Source: Alphaproteobacteria bacterium
GTDB lineage: Bacteria > Pseudomonadota > Alphaproteobacteria > CACIAM-22H2
Length of the DNA: 64,000 nt
NCBI GenBank assembly: GCA_016124335.1
Contig: WGNX01000010.1
Coordinates: forward strand, 124,001-188,000
Direction of reading: 5' to 3'
Part shown: in pieces, positions 34,164 through 42,977 of the stretch
How positions within the stretch are numbered: the stretch's first letter is position 1
Layout of the letters: the number at the start of each line of letters is the position of its first letter
Position numbers and translations under genes: made by a program
The notes under the pieces: generated by a model
The model's database searches: none
What the model saw: only the letters and a program-made list of their open reading frames with translations
Told to the model about the DNA's origin: nothing

Positions 34164-34870
34164 GCCACACCCAGAATCCGGGCGACGAACACGGGCACGA
34201 TCTCGCTCGCCTTGCCGTAGCGCGTCTCGTCGAACAACGAGGCGCCCGCTGACGGCTCGAGATTGAGCTCGACCGTGCGCGCTCCCGCTTCCCGCGCGAT
34301 TTCGACGAGGCCGGCCGCCGGATAGACATTGCCCGACGTGCCGATCGACACGAACAGCGCGCACGCGGACACCTTGCCGTGCACTTCGTCCATCTGCATC
34401 GGCTCCTCGCCGAACCACACCACGTGCGGCCGAAGGCTGCCGCGCTCCTGGCAGACCGGGCAGCGCGAAACCGGCGTCATGTCGCCCCGGATTTCGGCAA
34501 CCGCGCGACACGCCATGCAACGCGCCTTCAGGAGTTCGCCGTGGATATGGATGATGTTCTGCGAACCGGCGCGCTCGTGCAGGTCGTCGACATTCTGCGT
34601 GACAAGCGTCACCTCGCCGCCCTGCCAGTTCGATTCGAGGATCGCGAGCGCCACGTGCGCGTCGTTGGGTGCGATGGCCGGATCGAGCAGCGCCTTGCGG
34701 CGGGCGTTGTAAAAGGCGTGCACGCGCTCCTCGTCCCGCACGAAAGCCTGCGGGGTTGCCACATCCTCGATGCGGACCTGCGCCCAGATTCCGTCGGGAT
34801 CGCGGAATGTGGACAATCCCGATTCTTTCGATATACCGGCACCGGTCAGGATCACGATCGAACCCGTCAT
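34160..34870 (-). CDS. cobB: NAD-dependent protein deacylase (sirtuin)
   Basis: SIVILTGAGISKESGLSTFRDPDGIW; TQNVDDLHERAGS; zinc CMAC...CPVC. Confidence 0.95.
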   Translation of the reverse strand: MTGSIVILTGAGISKESGLSTFRDPDGIWAQVRIEDVATPQAFVRDEERVHAFYNARRKALLDPAIAPNDAHVALAILESNWQGGEVTLVTQNVDDLHERAGSQNIIHIHGELLKARCMACRAVAEIRGDMTPVSRCPVCQERGSLRPHVVWFGEEPMQMDEVHGKVSACALFVSIGTSGNVYPAAGLVEIAREAGARTVELNLEPSAGASLFDETRYGKASEIVPVFVARILGVA

Positions 34871-35345
34871 GAAGCCGCACCCTAACCAAAAGCCCCGCCG
34901 TGCGAAATCTGTTCTGTTCGTCTGCACGGGAAACATCTGCCGTTCGCCGACCGCCGAGGCGGTGCTGCGCACGCACGCCGAGCGCGCCGGGCTCGAACTT
35001 GCGGTGGCGTCCCGGGGTACGCAAGGCTACCACGCGGGCGAACCGCCCGATCCGCGCGCCCAACGACATGCCAAAAAGCGCGGCTACGACCTGTCGGACC
35101 TACGATCGACGCGGATCGGCGAGGCCGATTTCGAGACCTTCGAACTGATCCTTGCGTGCGACCGCGGCCATTACGAAGCGCTGATCGCACGCGCACCCGC
35201 CCATGCCCGCGACAAAATCGTGATGTTCCGCGCGGATGGCGACGACCTGCCGGACCCCTACTACGACGGCCCGGCCGCCTTCGAAGCCGTTCTCGATGTC
35301 GTCGAGGCCGAGTGTGCGCGCCTCGTCGCGGAGCTTTCGCGCTGA
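34869..35345 (+). CDS. Low-molecular-weight protein tyrosine phosphatase
   Basis: SVLFVCTGNICRSPTAEAVLR; DPYYDG. Confidence 0.94.
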   Translation: MKPHPNQKPRRAKSVLFVCTGNICRSPTAEAVLRTHAERAGLELAVASRGTQGYHAGEPPDPRAQRHAKKRGYDLSDLRSTRIGEADFETFELILACDRGHYEALIARAPAHARDKIVMFRADGDDLPDPYYDGPAAFEAVLDVVEAECARLVAELSR

Positions 35346-35364
35346 TCGTCGCGCGGCCGGGAAA

Positions 35365-36912
35365 TCAGTTTTCTTCCGAACTGTCCCCTGAATCCTCGTC
35401 GTCCGTCTTTTCGCCGCTGTCGTCGTCCTTTTCGCCAGCGGGCTTGTCCGCGTTCTCGTCGGTCTGGTCGTCGGGCGGCAGCAGGTCGGAGTTGTCCGGC
35501 ACCTCGTCGGGCGAAATCATCTCGATCGTGTCGCGCAGCTCATCGTCCGACGGCAGAACGGGGAGGCCCTGTTCGAGCGTCTTGCCGTCGGGATGCACCA
35601 TCGGCGGGAATACGAAGACCGCCATGAGTACGACAAGCTGGGCTGCCAGAAACGGCAGAAGGCGCCGGGCAAGGCCGCTGGCCGACACGGGCTCCGGCGA
35701 CAGGCTGCGCGCCAGGATCGTCGAATAGCCGAAGGGCGGAACAAGGAAGCTCGCCTGCAATGCCAAAAGCGTCAGGATCGAGACCCAGCTTGCGTCGGTC
35801 ACGCGCTGCAAAAGCGGCGGCATCAGGATCGGGATGATCACGAAGATGATCTCGAACGCGTCCAGCACGAACGCGAAAGCACCGATCGTCGCGAGCCCCG
35901 CCGCGACCGGCCCGATCTCACCGCCCGGCAGGGCGGCAAACGCGCGCGCGATCAGCGTGGGCGTATCGTACATGCGGAAGACGAGTGTGAAGCCCGTCGC
36001 TGCCAGAAACAGCGCGAACAACGCGCCGGTCGTCACCATCGTCTGGCGCAGCACGGCGGCCAGCGCCGACCAGCCGAGTCGCCCGCTCGCCACGCCGCCC
36101 ACGAACAGCGCGAAAGTGCCGATCGCCGCCGCCTCGACCGCATAGATGTAACCGGCGGCTATACCGGCAAGAAGACCGCCCACGCACGCGAGGGTGACGC
36201 CGGCCACCGCCAGTTCCGAGGGCCGCGCGGCGGCAATTGCCGCAGGTTTGTCGCGACGCCCCTGCCACCAGATGATCACGAAACTCATCACCATGAAGAT
36301 CGCGGCCGGCAGCAGCGCGCCATGGAAGATGTCCTGCGTGTTGACGATGCGCATGCGGCGTGGAACGACATTGAGCGCTTCGGTATGCGCGCGCAGCATC
36401 GCGTCGCCCAGGAGGATCAGCACCAGCGACGGCGGGACGACGATGCCAAGCGTGCTCGCCACGCAGACGAGCGACTGGCCGGTCTCGATGCTTTCGCCCT
36501 GGGCACGCAGCTTCGGCGTCACCACGCGCGTGAGCGTCGCCGCACTTGCACCGACCGAGCCGTTCATCGGGGCAAGCAGCGCGCCCAGCGCGAAGCCGGC
36601 CAGACGGGATGCCGCCGGCGTGCGGCGCGCGATCGAGCGCGCCGCCGAAAAAAGCAGATCGGCCAACGGCAGCCTGTTGAGCAATGCCCCCATCAGGACG
36701 AAGAGCGGGATCGCCTGTAGAAGATCGTTTTCAAGAATGCCGACCACGCGGCCCGGAAGTGCCGAGAGCAGCGACGTCCCGAAGGCACCCATTGCCAGCC
36801 CTGCGGCCGCGGCCACGACGCTGATGCCGATCAGGACAAGGTAGGCCGGCAACCCGGTCGCGACGAGAAGGACCGGCACGGCAAGCAACATGGCGATGCC
36901 GGAATATTCCAT
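35365..36912 (-). CDS. TRAP transporter large permease (DctM family) with acidic C-terminal tail
   Basis: Multi-TM; VVPPSLVLILLGDAM; PFGYSTI; tail DDQTDENADKPAGEKDDDSGEKTDDEDSGDSSEEN. Confidence 0.88.
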   Translation of the reverse strand: MEYSGIAMLLAVPVLLVATGLPAYLVLIGISVVAAAAGLAMGAFGTSLLSALPGRVVGILENDLLQAIPLFVLMGALLNRLPLADLLFSAARSIARRTPAASRLAGFALGALLAPMNGSVGASAATLTRVVTPKLRAQGESIETGQSLVCVASTLGIVVPPSLVLILLGDAMLRAHTEALNVVPRRMRIVNTQDIFHGALLPAAIFMVMSFVIIWWQGRRDKPAAIAAARPSELAVAGVTLACVGGLLAGIAAGYIYAVEAAAIGTFALFVGGVASGRLGWSALAAVLRQTMVTTGALFALFLAATGFTLVFRMYDTPTLIARAFAALPGGEIGPVAAGLATIGAFAFVLDAFEIIFVIIPILMPPLLQRVTDASWVSILTLLALQASFLVPPFGYSTILARSLSPEPVSASGLARRLLPFLAAQLVVLMAVFVFPPMVHPDGKTLEQGLPVLPSDDELRDTIEMISPDEVPDNSDLLPPDDQTDENADKPAGEKDDDSGEKTDDEDSGDSSEEN

Positions 36913-36922
36913 CGCCGCGCGC

Positions 36923-37423
36923 CTACTCCCGTACCCGGAACATGCGCGCGACGTCGATCATGCCTTGCGCGAACATCGTAGCGGCGAGCAGCCATGCCGA
37001 CAGCTTCACGATGAAATAGCCGGGGTTGTACGTGTCGGGGAAACCCTCGAGCTGGCGCAATGACTGCCAGGTCGCCGGGGCGCCGGCGACCAGCACGAAC
37101 AGCGACCACGGGATCGTCGCGATCAGATGTCCGCATGCGGCAATTCGTGCGCGCGCGGCTGCGGAATAGCGCTGGGCAAGAAAATCCGCCGACAGGTGGC
37201 CGCCGGCGCGCGTCGCGGCAGTCAGCGCCAGGCCGACATAAAGCGCGAAGATCCACTGCGCCATGTCGTTGGCGTCGCGCGAATAGGCCTTCACGATATC
37301 GCGAAGCGGCCATTGAAGGAAAAGCAGCGTCGAAACCGGCAGCGCAAGCCAGGCCGCCCAGTCGAGAAGCCGGCCAAGGCTGCGGTCGAGCGCATCGACG
37401 ACGCGGGCAAAGGGTGCGGTCAT
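36923..37423 (-). CDS. TRAP transporter small permease (DctQ family)
   Basis: 4-TM protein of 166 aa directly upstream of DctM. Confidence 0.8.
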   Translation of the reverse strand: MTAPFARVVDALDRSLGRLLDWAAWLALPVSTLLFLQWPLRDIVKAYSRDANDMAQWIFALYVGLALTAATRAGGHLSADFLAQRYSAAARARIAACGHLIATIPWSLFVLVAGAPATWQSLRQLEGFPDTYNPGYFIVKLSAWLLAATMFAQGMIDVARMFRVRE

Positions 37424-37424
37424 G

Positions 37425-37967
37425 TCACGCAGCCAACATGTACTCGGCTTCGGGCGTGTAGAGCGAACCCGACGACTGGCGGTAGCTTGAATACAGGACG
37501 AAATGGTCGACCGTGATGGGGCCCGCGCGGAAAAGCGAATTGGTGGCAAGCCATTCCTGCACCTTCGGCAGGTTCGCGTCGCGCAGCTTGGCGAGTGTCA
37601 CGTGCGGGATGAAACGGCGCTGTTCGTCGGGCAGGTCGAGCTTGCGCGCCACGCTGTCGATGCGCTCGTGCAGCGCAAGCAGTTCCGGGCATTTGCGCAC
37701 GCCTGCCCACAGCACGCGCACTTCCGATCCGCTGGAAAAATGGCCGACGCTTGAAAGCTCGATGTCGAAACGCTTCGTGCGCACATGCGCCAGCGCGTAG
37801 CCGATCTCCTCGGCCATGTCGCCGGGAACGTCGCCGATGAATCGCAGCGTGATATGAAAATTCTCGCTCGGAACCCAGCGTGCGCCCGGCACGCCGCCGC
37901 AAAGACCGTCCAGTCGCAGCCGGATATCTTCCGGCAAGGGCACGCCGACGAACAGGCGGTACATCAA
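37425..37967 (-). CDS. thpR: RNA 2',3'-cyclic phosphodiesterase
   Basis: FHITLRFIGDV and FIPHVTLAKLR (two HxT motifs). Confidence 0.92.
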   Translation of the reverse strand: MMYRLFVGVPLPEDIRLRLDGLCGGVPGARWVPSENFHITLRFIGDVPGDMAEEIGYALAHVRTKRFDIELSSVGHFSSGSEVRVLWAGVRKCPELLALHERIDSVARKLDLPDEQRRFIPHVTLAKLRDANLPKVQEWLATNSLFRAGPITVDHFVLYSSYRQSSGSLYTPEAEYMLAA

Positions 37968-38038
37968 ACCCCCCGACGCGATCCGAGTCGCTTTTCGAGG
38001 GGTAGACCGATTCGCGACCGGTTACAAGCACGCGGCCG

Positions 38039-39076
38039 TTACGGGCACGGATTGGGAATCCGCGCGTGCACGTCGTCGAGCGCCGCCAGAACGTCGGCCG
38101 GAAGTTTCACGTCGACCGCGCCGATATTCGTGGCCAGCTGATCAAGCCCCGTGGCGCCGATGATCACGGCGCTGACATAGGGCCGCGCGAGCACGAACGC
38201 GAGGGCCATCTGTGCCGGGTCGAGACCCGCCTCGCGCGCGATACGGACATACTCGGCCGACGCCGGTTCGGCGAGCGGCGTCGCATAGCGCTGGAAGCGC
38301 GTATAGAGCGTGAGGCGCGCCTTGGGCGGGCGCGCACCGCCGAGATATTTGCCGGTGAGCATGCCCATGCCGAGCGAGGAATAGGCCAGGAGCCCCACCT
38401 CTTCGCGCAGCGCCATCTCGGAAAGGCCCACGTCGAAGCTGCGGTTCAGAAGGCTGTAGGCGTTCTGGATCGTTTGCGGCCGCGGCCCCTTGCCGGCATC
38501 GGCGAGCGCCAGCTGGCGCATCAACCCCCACGGCGTTTCGTTCGAGACGCCGAAATGACGGATCTTGCCTTCCTTGACCAGCTCGGCAAGCGCGCCGACC
38601 GTCTCCTCGAACGGCGTGCCGACATTGTCCGAAATCGGATAGTCGAGCTTGCCGAACATGTTCGTGGGCCGGTCGGGTGAATGCGTCTGGTAAAGGTCGA
38701 TGCAGTCGACCTGCAGGCGCTTGAGCGAACCTTCGACCGCCGCGCGGATATTGGCGCGGTCGAGAACCGCATCGTTACGCACGTGCGGCAGGCGGTTGCT
38801 TCGCCCCGTGACCTTCGTGGCGATGACCATGTCCTTGCGCTTGGCGCGGTTCTTCGCAAGCCACGTGCCGAGGATCGCTTCGGTGTGCCCGAACGTCTCG
38901 CCCTTCGGCGGCACCGGGTACATTTCCGCGGCATCGACGAAATTGACACCCCTGCCGACAGCCGCATCGAGCTGCGCGTGGGCCTCGGCCTCGGTGTTCT
39001 GTTCGCCCCACGTCATCGTTCCAAGACAGATTGCCGAGACGGAAAGACCCGACCGCCCGAGTTTGCGGTACTGCAT
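38039..39076 (-). CDS. Aldo/keto reductase
   Basis: MQYRKLGRSGLSVSAICLGTMTWGEQNTEAEAHAQLDAAVGRGVNFVDAAEMYP. Confidence 0.95.
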   Translation of the reverse strand: MQYRKLGRSGLSVSAICLGTMTWGEQNTEAEAHAQLDAAVGRGVNFVDAAEMYPVPPKGETFGHTEAILGTWLAKNRAKRKDMVIATKVTGRSNRLPHVRNDAVLDRANIRAAVEGSLKRLQVDCIDLYQTHSPDRPTNMFGKLDYPISDNVGTPFEETVGALAELVKEGKIRHFGVSNETPWGLMRQLALADAGKGPRPQTIQNAYSLLNRSFDVGLSEMALREEVGLLAYSSLGMGMLTGKYLGGARPPKARLTLYTRFQRYATPLAEPASAEYVRIAREAGLDPAQMALAFVLARPYVSAVIIGATGLDQLATNIGAVDVKLPADVLAALDDVHARIPNPCP

Positions 39077-39099
39077 CGTTTCAATTTCTCCGAAGGGGA

Positions 39100-40227
39100 C
39101 TAGACGAAAAGGGCGAGCACGCCGGTATAGCCGTAAAGGCGCTGGTCGGAAATCTCGCCGTTGCAGAACATGCCCACGATCGGGATATCGCCCAGCGCCT
39201 CGCGCAGCAGGCGCCGCTCGGCCGAGTCGGCGCCGAAAAGGTTCGGCCCGCGCGCCAGACACGAGAAATAGATGCCCGCCTTCGCGCGCGGCGCGCGGCG
39301 CTTCAGGCCTTCGAGCATCTCGGCCAGATCCTGCGTCGCGGCCGCACGGTCGCGGCGAACGAACATGATCCTGTCGCCCGGCTCGACATTCGATCCCACG
39401 GCGACAAGCCCTTCCTTCGGATCGATGCCGACGAGATTTCGCACGAGATAATCCGCCCGGTCGGAGCCCGGTACGGGAAAAGCCGCATGGATGTTGCCGG
39501 CGACCTGGCGCAGATCGCGCGCGAGCATTTCGCCGATATCTTCCTTGAACACGTCGAGTGCGGGCCGCCCGTCGATGGCGATGACGACGTTCCCGTCGGC
39601 CGCCGTCACGCGGCGCACGGGGCCGATCGGCGCGCAGCCCTGCGTGAGCCCGGTTGCGACCGCAACCTGATGGGCGAACAGCACGCCCGACACGCCGCCT
39701 TCGACGACCTTGAAGGCGATCTGGGCGGTCGCCCGCTCGCCCGACGAAATGCCCCCCACCAGGAACGCGTCGCTCGCCTCCGCAATCGTCGCGATGGCGT
39801 CGCCAAGATCGGGGCAGCGCGGATCGGCGTGCAGGATGCCGAATGCCGGGCGCTTGGCGGCGATCCACGGCCCGAACGGCTTCATCACGCCTGGATCGTC
39901 CGTCACGCTCGGCAGCACGCGGAAGGAATCGGCCGGCATGTCGAGCGCGATGGCGGCAAGCGCGGGCGTATCGAAAACCTCGTCCTCGCCGATCACGCCA
40001 AGCCCGACGGCGCCGACCCACTCCTGGATTCCGGAAACGCGTCGCACGACGGCGAGCACTTCCTCGAGCCGGTCGGCCAGCGCGTCGGTTGCGTAGAGAA
40101 AACCAAGCCGTGCAGTCGGCAGGCTGCGCGAGAGCTGTTCGCCGACTTCGACCGCGAGCCGGCCCCAGCCGGCCAGGTCGGCGGTACGGGCCTGTGCGAA
40201 CGCGATTTGGGGTGCCACCTGCGACAT
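39100..40227 (-). CDS. FIST N/C domain sensory protein
   Basis: FLVGGISSGE; QGCAPIGPVRRVTAADGNVVIAIDGRPALDVF; IVGMFCNGEISD. Confidence 0.85.
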   Translation of the reverse strand: MSQVAPQIAFAQARTADLAGWGRLAVEVGEQLSRSLPTARLGFLYATDALADRLEEVLAVVRRVSGIQEWVGAVGLGVIGEDEVFDTPALAAIALDMPADSFRVLPSVTDDPGVMKPFGPWIAAKRPAFGILHADPRCPDLGDAIATIAEASDAFLVGGISSGERATAQIAFKVVEGGVSGVLFAHQVAVATGLTQGCAPIGPVRRVTAADGNVVIAIDGRPALDVFKEDIGEMLARDLRQVAGNIHAAFPVPGSDRADYLVRNLVGIDPKEGLVAVGSNVEPGDRIMFVRRDRAAATQDLAEMLEGLKRRAPRAKAGIYFSCLARGPNLFGADSAERRLLREALGDIPIVGMFCNGEISDQRLYGYTGVLALFV

Positions 40228-40337
40228 GACCCGATCATCCTGACCGAATTGCCGTGCCGACGCCAACCCGAATATGGGGTCTGCCCCGACGACGTCCAAG
40301 CGCCCGGTCACGGACGCAAGGACGTTCGCCGTGGCTG

Positions 40338-40688
40338 CTATTCGATGCAGACGGCCTCGACATTGTTGCCGTCCGGATCGACGACGAAGGCCGCGTAATA
40401 GGTCGGCGAATAGTCCGCGCGCAGCCCGGGCCTGCCGTTGTCCCTGCCACCGGCATTGAGCGCCGCGACGTAGAAGGCGTCGACCGCCTTGCGGTCCTTG
40501 GCGACGAACGCGACATGCACGCCCCCGCCGGCCTTTTTGGTCTCGTGCAGCCAAAGTGCCGGCGCACCGGGCGGCCCGAAACCCGTCGCCGTTTCGTTTG
40601 CAACGAAACCCAGCGGCTTCAGCGCGGCCGCGAAGAATTTGCCGCTTGCGGCGGCGTTTTTCACACGAAGTCCGATATGGTCGTACAT
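40338..40688 (-). CDS. VOC (glyoxalase) family protein
   Basis: MYDHIGLRVKNAAASGKFFAAALKPLGF...FVVDPDGNNVEAVCIE. Confidence 0.9.
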   Translation of the reverse strand: MYDHIGLRVKNAAASGKFFAAALKPLGFVANETATGFGPPGAPALWLHETKKAGGGVHVAFVAKDRKAVDAFYVAALNAGGRDNGRPGLRADYSPTYYAAFVVDPDGNNVEAVCIE

Positions 40689-40723
40689 CCCTCTGCCTCC
40701 ATGATGTGGGGAGGCGAGGAGAG

Positions 40724-41578
40724 CTAAACGACGGCGGAAAGCGCGACTTGGAGAATCTTGCTGTCGGCGTTGCGCCGGCGCGCGCTGCGCCGGAATTCGC
40801 GCGGGCTCATGCCCGCCGCACGGCGGAAGCTGCGCACGAAATTCGACAGGTCGGCGAAACCGCAATCGTAGGCGATGTCCGTCACGGCCTGATCGTCGGC
40901 CACGAGCGCACGTGCGGCGCGGCGCAGGCGCGCACGCACGAGATACTGGTGCGGCGTCACGCCGAGCGTGCGACGAAATACGCGAAGGAAATGAAACGCG
41001 CTGAGGCCCGCCATATCGGCCGCGGCCGCCAGATCGATCGCCTTCTCGGCATTGGCATCGATCCAGAGCGCCGTCTCGACCGCGCGACGACGATCGCGCG
41101 CGCTTGCCTCGCCCGCGTCGGGTGCCGGGGCGCCGGCAAACGACATGAAACGTGCGGCAAGTGCCGCCGCCGCTTCCTCGACGGCAACGTCGTTTGCCCC
41201 TTCGGCCGAAGCGCCGGCCAGTTCGCCCAGCATCGCGATCTCGGGCAGCGGCGGCAGTGCGCCGATGCGCCAGTTCGCGGCCTTGGCCCGCAATTCATGC
41301 TCAAGTTCAGGCGAAAGCCGGATCGACAGGCACACGTCGCCGCAGCCGTGGTGCTCGTGCGTGCAGACATATTCGTCGCTGCCGAGGCCGGAAATCACCC
41401 CGCCCGCGACCATCTCGTGCGCGCGGCCGCGATAGCGATAGCCGAAGCTCCCCCGCGTGACATAGGCGATGCCGCTTTCGCCGTGCATCTCGGCGAAAGG
41501 CCGTGCGGCCGGGCCGGCGGTGCAACGAAATTCGCGCACCGTCACGCTCTTGGTCTTCACGATTTCGCGAAGCTGCAT
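40724..41578 (-). CDS. AraC-family transcriptional regulator
   Basis: C-terminal double [39 protein letters not shown]...[28 protein letters not shown]. Confidence 0.92.
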   Translation of the reverse strand: MQLREIVKTKSVTVREFRCTAGPAARPFAEMHGESGIAYVTRGSFGYRYRGRAHEMVAGGVISGLGSDEYVCTHEHHGCGDVCLSIRLSPELEHELRAKAANWRIGALPPLPEIAMLGELAGASAEGANDVAVEEAAAALAARFMSFAGAPAPDAGEASARDRRRAVETALWIDANAEKAIDLAAAADMAGLSAFHFLRVFRRTLGVTPHQYLVRARLRRAARALVADDQAVTDIAYDCGFADLSNFVRSFRRAAGMSPREFRRSARRRNADSKILQVALSAVV

Positions 41579-41587
41579 GGCGGGATT

Positions 41588-42268
41588 TTATGATTTTGCG
41601 AGAAACCGCCGCAAGGCCGGCAGCAGCAGCGACACGATCTTGTCGACACCTTCGGCATTGGGATGGATGCCGTCGGCCTGATTGAGCGTCGGGATCGCCG
41701 CCACGCCTTCGAGGAAGAACGGGTAGAGCGCGGCGCCATGGCGTTGCGCCACGCGCGGATAGACCGCGGCGAATTCGGCGGCATAGTCGCTTCCCATGTT
41801 GGGCGGTGCCTTCATGCCGGCGAGCATGACCTTCGTTCCGCGCGCGACGAGCTTGGCGACGATGGCGTCGAGATTTTTCTCCATCGCACCCACGTCGAGC
41901 CCGCGCAGCCCGTCATTGGCGCCGAGCGCCACGAACGCATATTCGGGCGCCTTGGGGCCCATCGCCCAGTCAAGCCGCGCAAGCCCGCCGGCCGACGTGT
42001 CGCCCGAAACGCCCGCATTCACGACGTCGACCTTGAGGCCGGCGGTCGCAAGGGCCGCGCCAAGCTTTGCCGGAAACGCGAGATTGGCGGGCAGCCCGTA
42101 GCCTGCGGTCAGGCTGTCGCCGAGCAGCAGCAGGCGAGGCGCGGCACCCTGCGCGCGCGCGCCGTAAAATGGCCACGAAAGGGCGGTCAAAAAGGCGGCC
42201 GCGTTGAAAAGCAGGCCGCGACGCCCATATCCTGCCGAACCGTTCCCCATTGCCGAAAGCCCGCCCAT
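41588..42268 (-). CDS. SGNH/GDSL arylesterase-lysophospholipase (TesA-like)
   Basis: LLLLGDSLTAGYGLP; GANDGLRG; DGIHPN; divergent to YbbA-like ABC gene as in E. coli. Start 42268 or 42250. Confidence 0.9.
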   Translation of the reverse strand: MGGLSAMGNGSAGYGRRGLLFNAAAFLTALSWPFYGARAQGAAPRLLLLGDSLTAGYGLPANLAFPAKLGAALATAGLKVDVVNAGVSGDTSAGGLARLDWAMGPKAPEYAFVALGANDGLRGLDVGAMEKNLDAIVAKLVARGTKVMLAGMKAPPNMGSDYAAEFAAVYPRVAQRHGAALYPFFLEGVAAIPTLNQADGIHPNAEGVDKIVSLLLPALRRFLAKS

Positions 42269-42977
42269 GCAATCCGCTCCCGCCGCGCCGATCGTCGAGC
42301 TTGCCGGCGTGCACCTGAAGTTGGCGAGCCAGGCGGGCGAGGTCAATATCCTGCGCGGCGTCGATCTGGCGATAGTGCGCGGCGAAAGCCTTGCCGTCGT
42401 GGGGCCTTCGGGCTCGGGCAAGTCGACCATGATGATGATCGTCGCGGGCCTCGAGCGGCCCAGCGAAGGCCGCGTTGTGGTCGCCGGTCAGGATCTCGGC
42501 GCGCTCGACGAGGACGGGCTGGCACTGTTCCGCCGCCGCAATGTGGGCATCGTCTTCCAGGCGTTCCATCTCATCGCGACGATGACGGCGCTGGAGAATG
42601 TCGCGATCCCGCTCGAATTCGCGGGCGATGCCGATGCGTGGGACAAGGCGCGCGAGGCGCTCGGTGCGGTCGGGCTTTCCCACCGCACCACGCATTATCC
42701 CGGCCAGCTTTCGGGCGGCGAACAGCAGCGCGTGGCACTGGCGCGCGCATTCGTGGCACACCCGCCGCTGCTGCTGGCCGACGAACCGACGGGCAATCTC
42801 GACGCGACGACCGGCCAGTCGATCGTCGACCTGATGTTCGAACTGAAGGAACGGTGGGGAACGGCGCTGATGCTGATCACGCACGACCCCAAGCTTGCCG
42901 GCCGCTGCCAGCGCGCCGTGCGCATGCAGGACGGCCGCCTGAGCGACCTGCCGGCCGCGCGCTCGGCCGCGCAATGA
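42267..42977 (+). CDS. ABC transporter ATP-binding protein (YbbA-like)
   Basis: VVGPSGSGKSTMMMIVAGLE; LSGGEQQRVALARAF. Confidence 0.95.
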   Translation: MQSAPAAPIVELAGVHLKLASQAGEVNILRGVDLAIVRGESLAVVGPSGSGKSTMMMIVAGLERPSEGRVVVAGQDLGALDEDGLALFRRRNVGIVFQAFHLIATMTALENVAIPLEFAGDADAWDKAREALGAVGLSHRTTHYPGQLSGGEQQRVALARAFVAHPPLLLADEPTGNLDATTGQSIVDLMFELKERWGTALMLITHDPKLAGRCQRAVRMQDGRLSDLPAARSAAQ

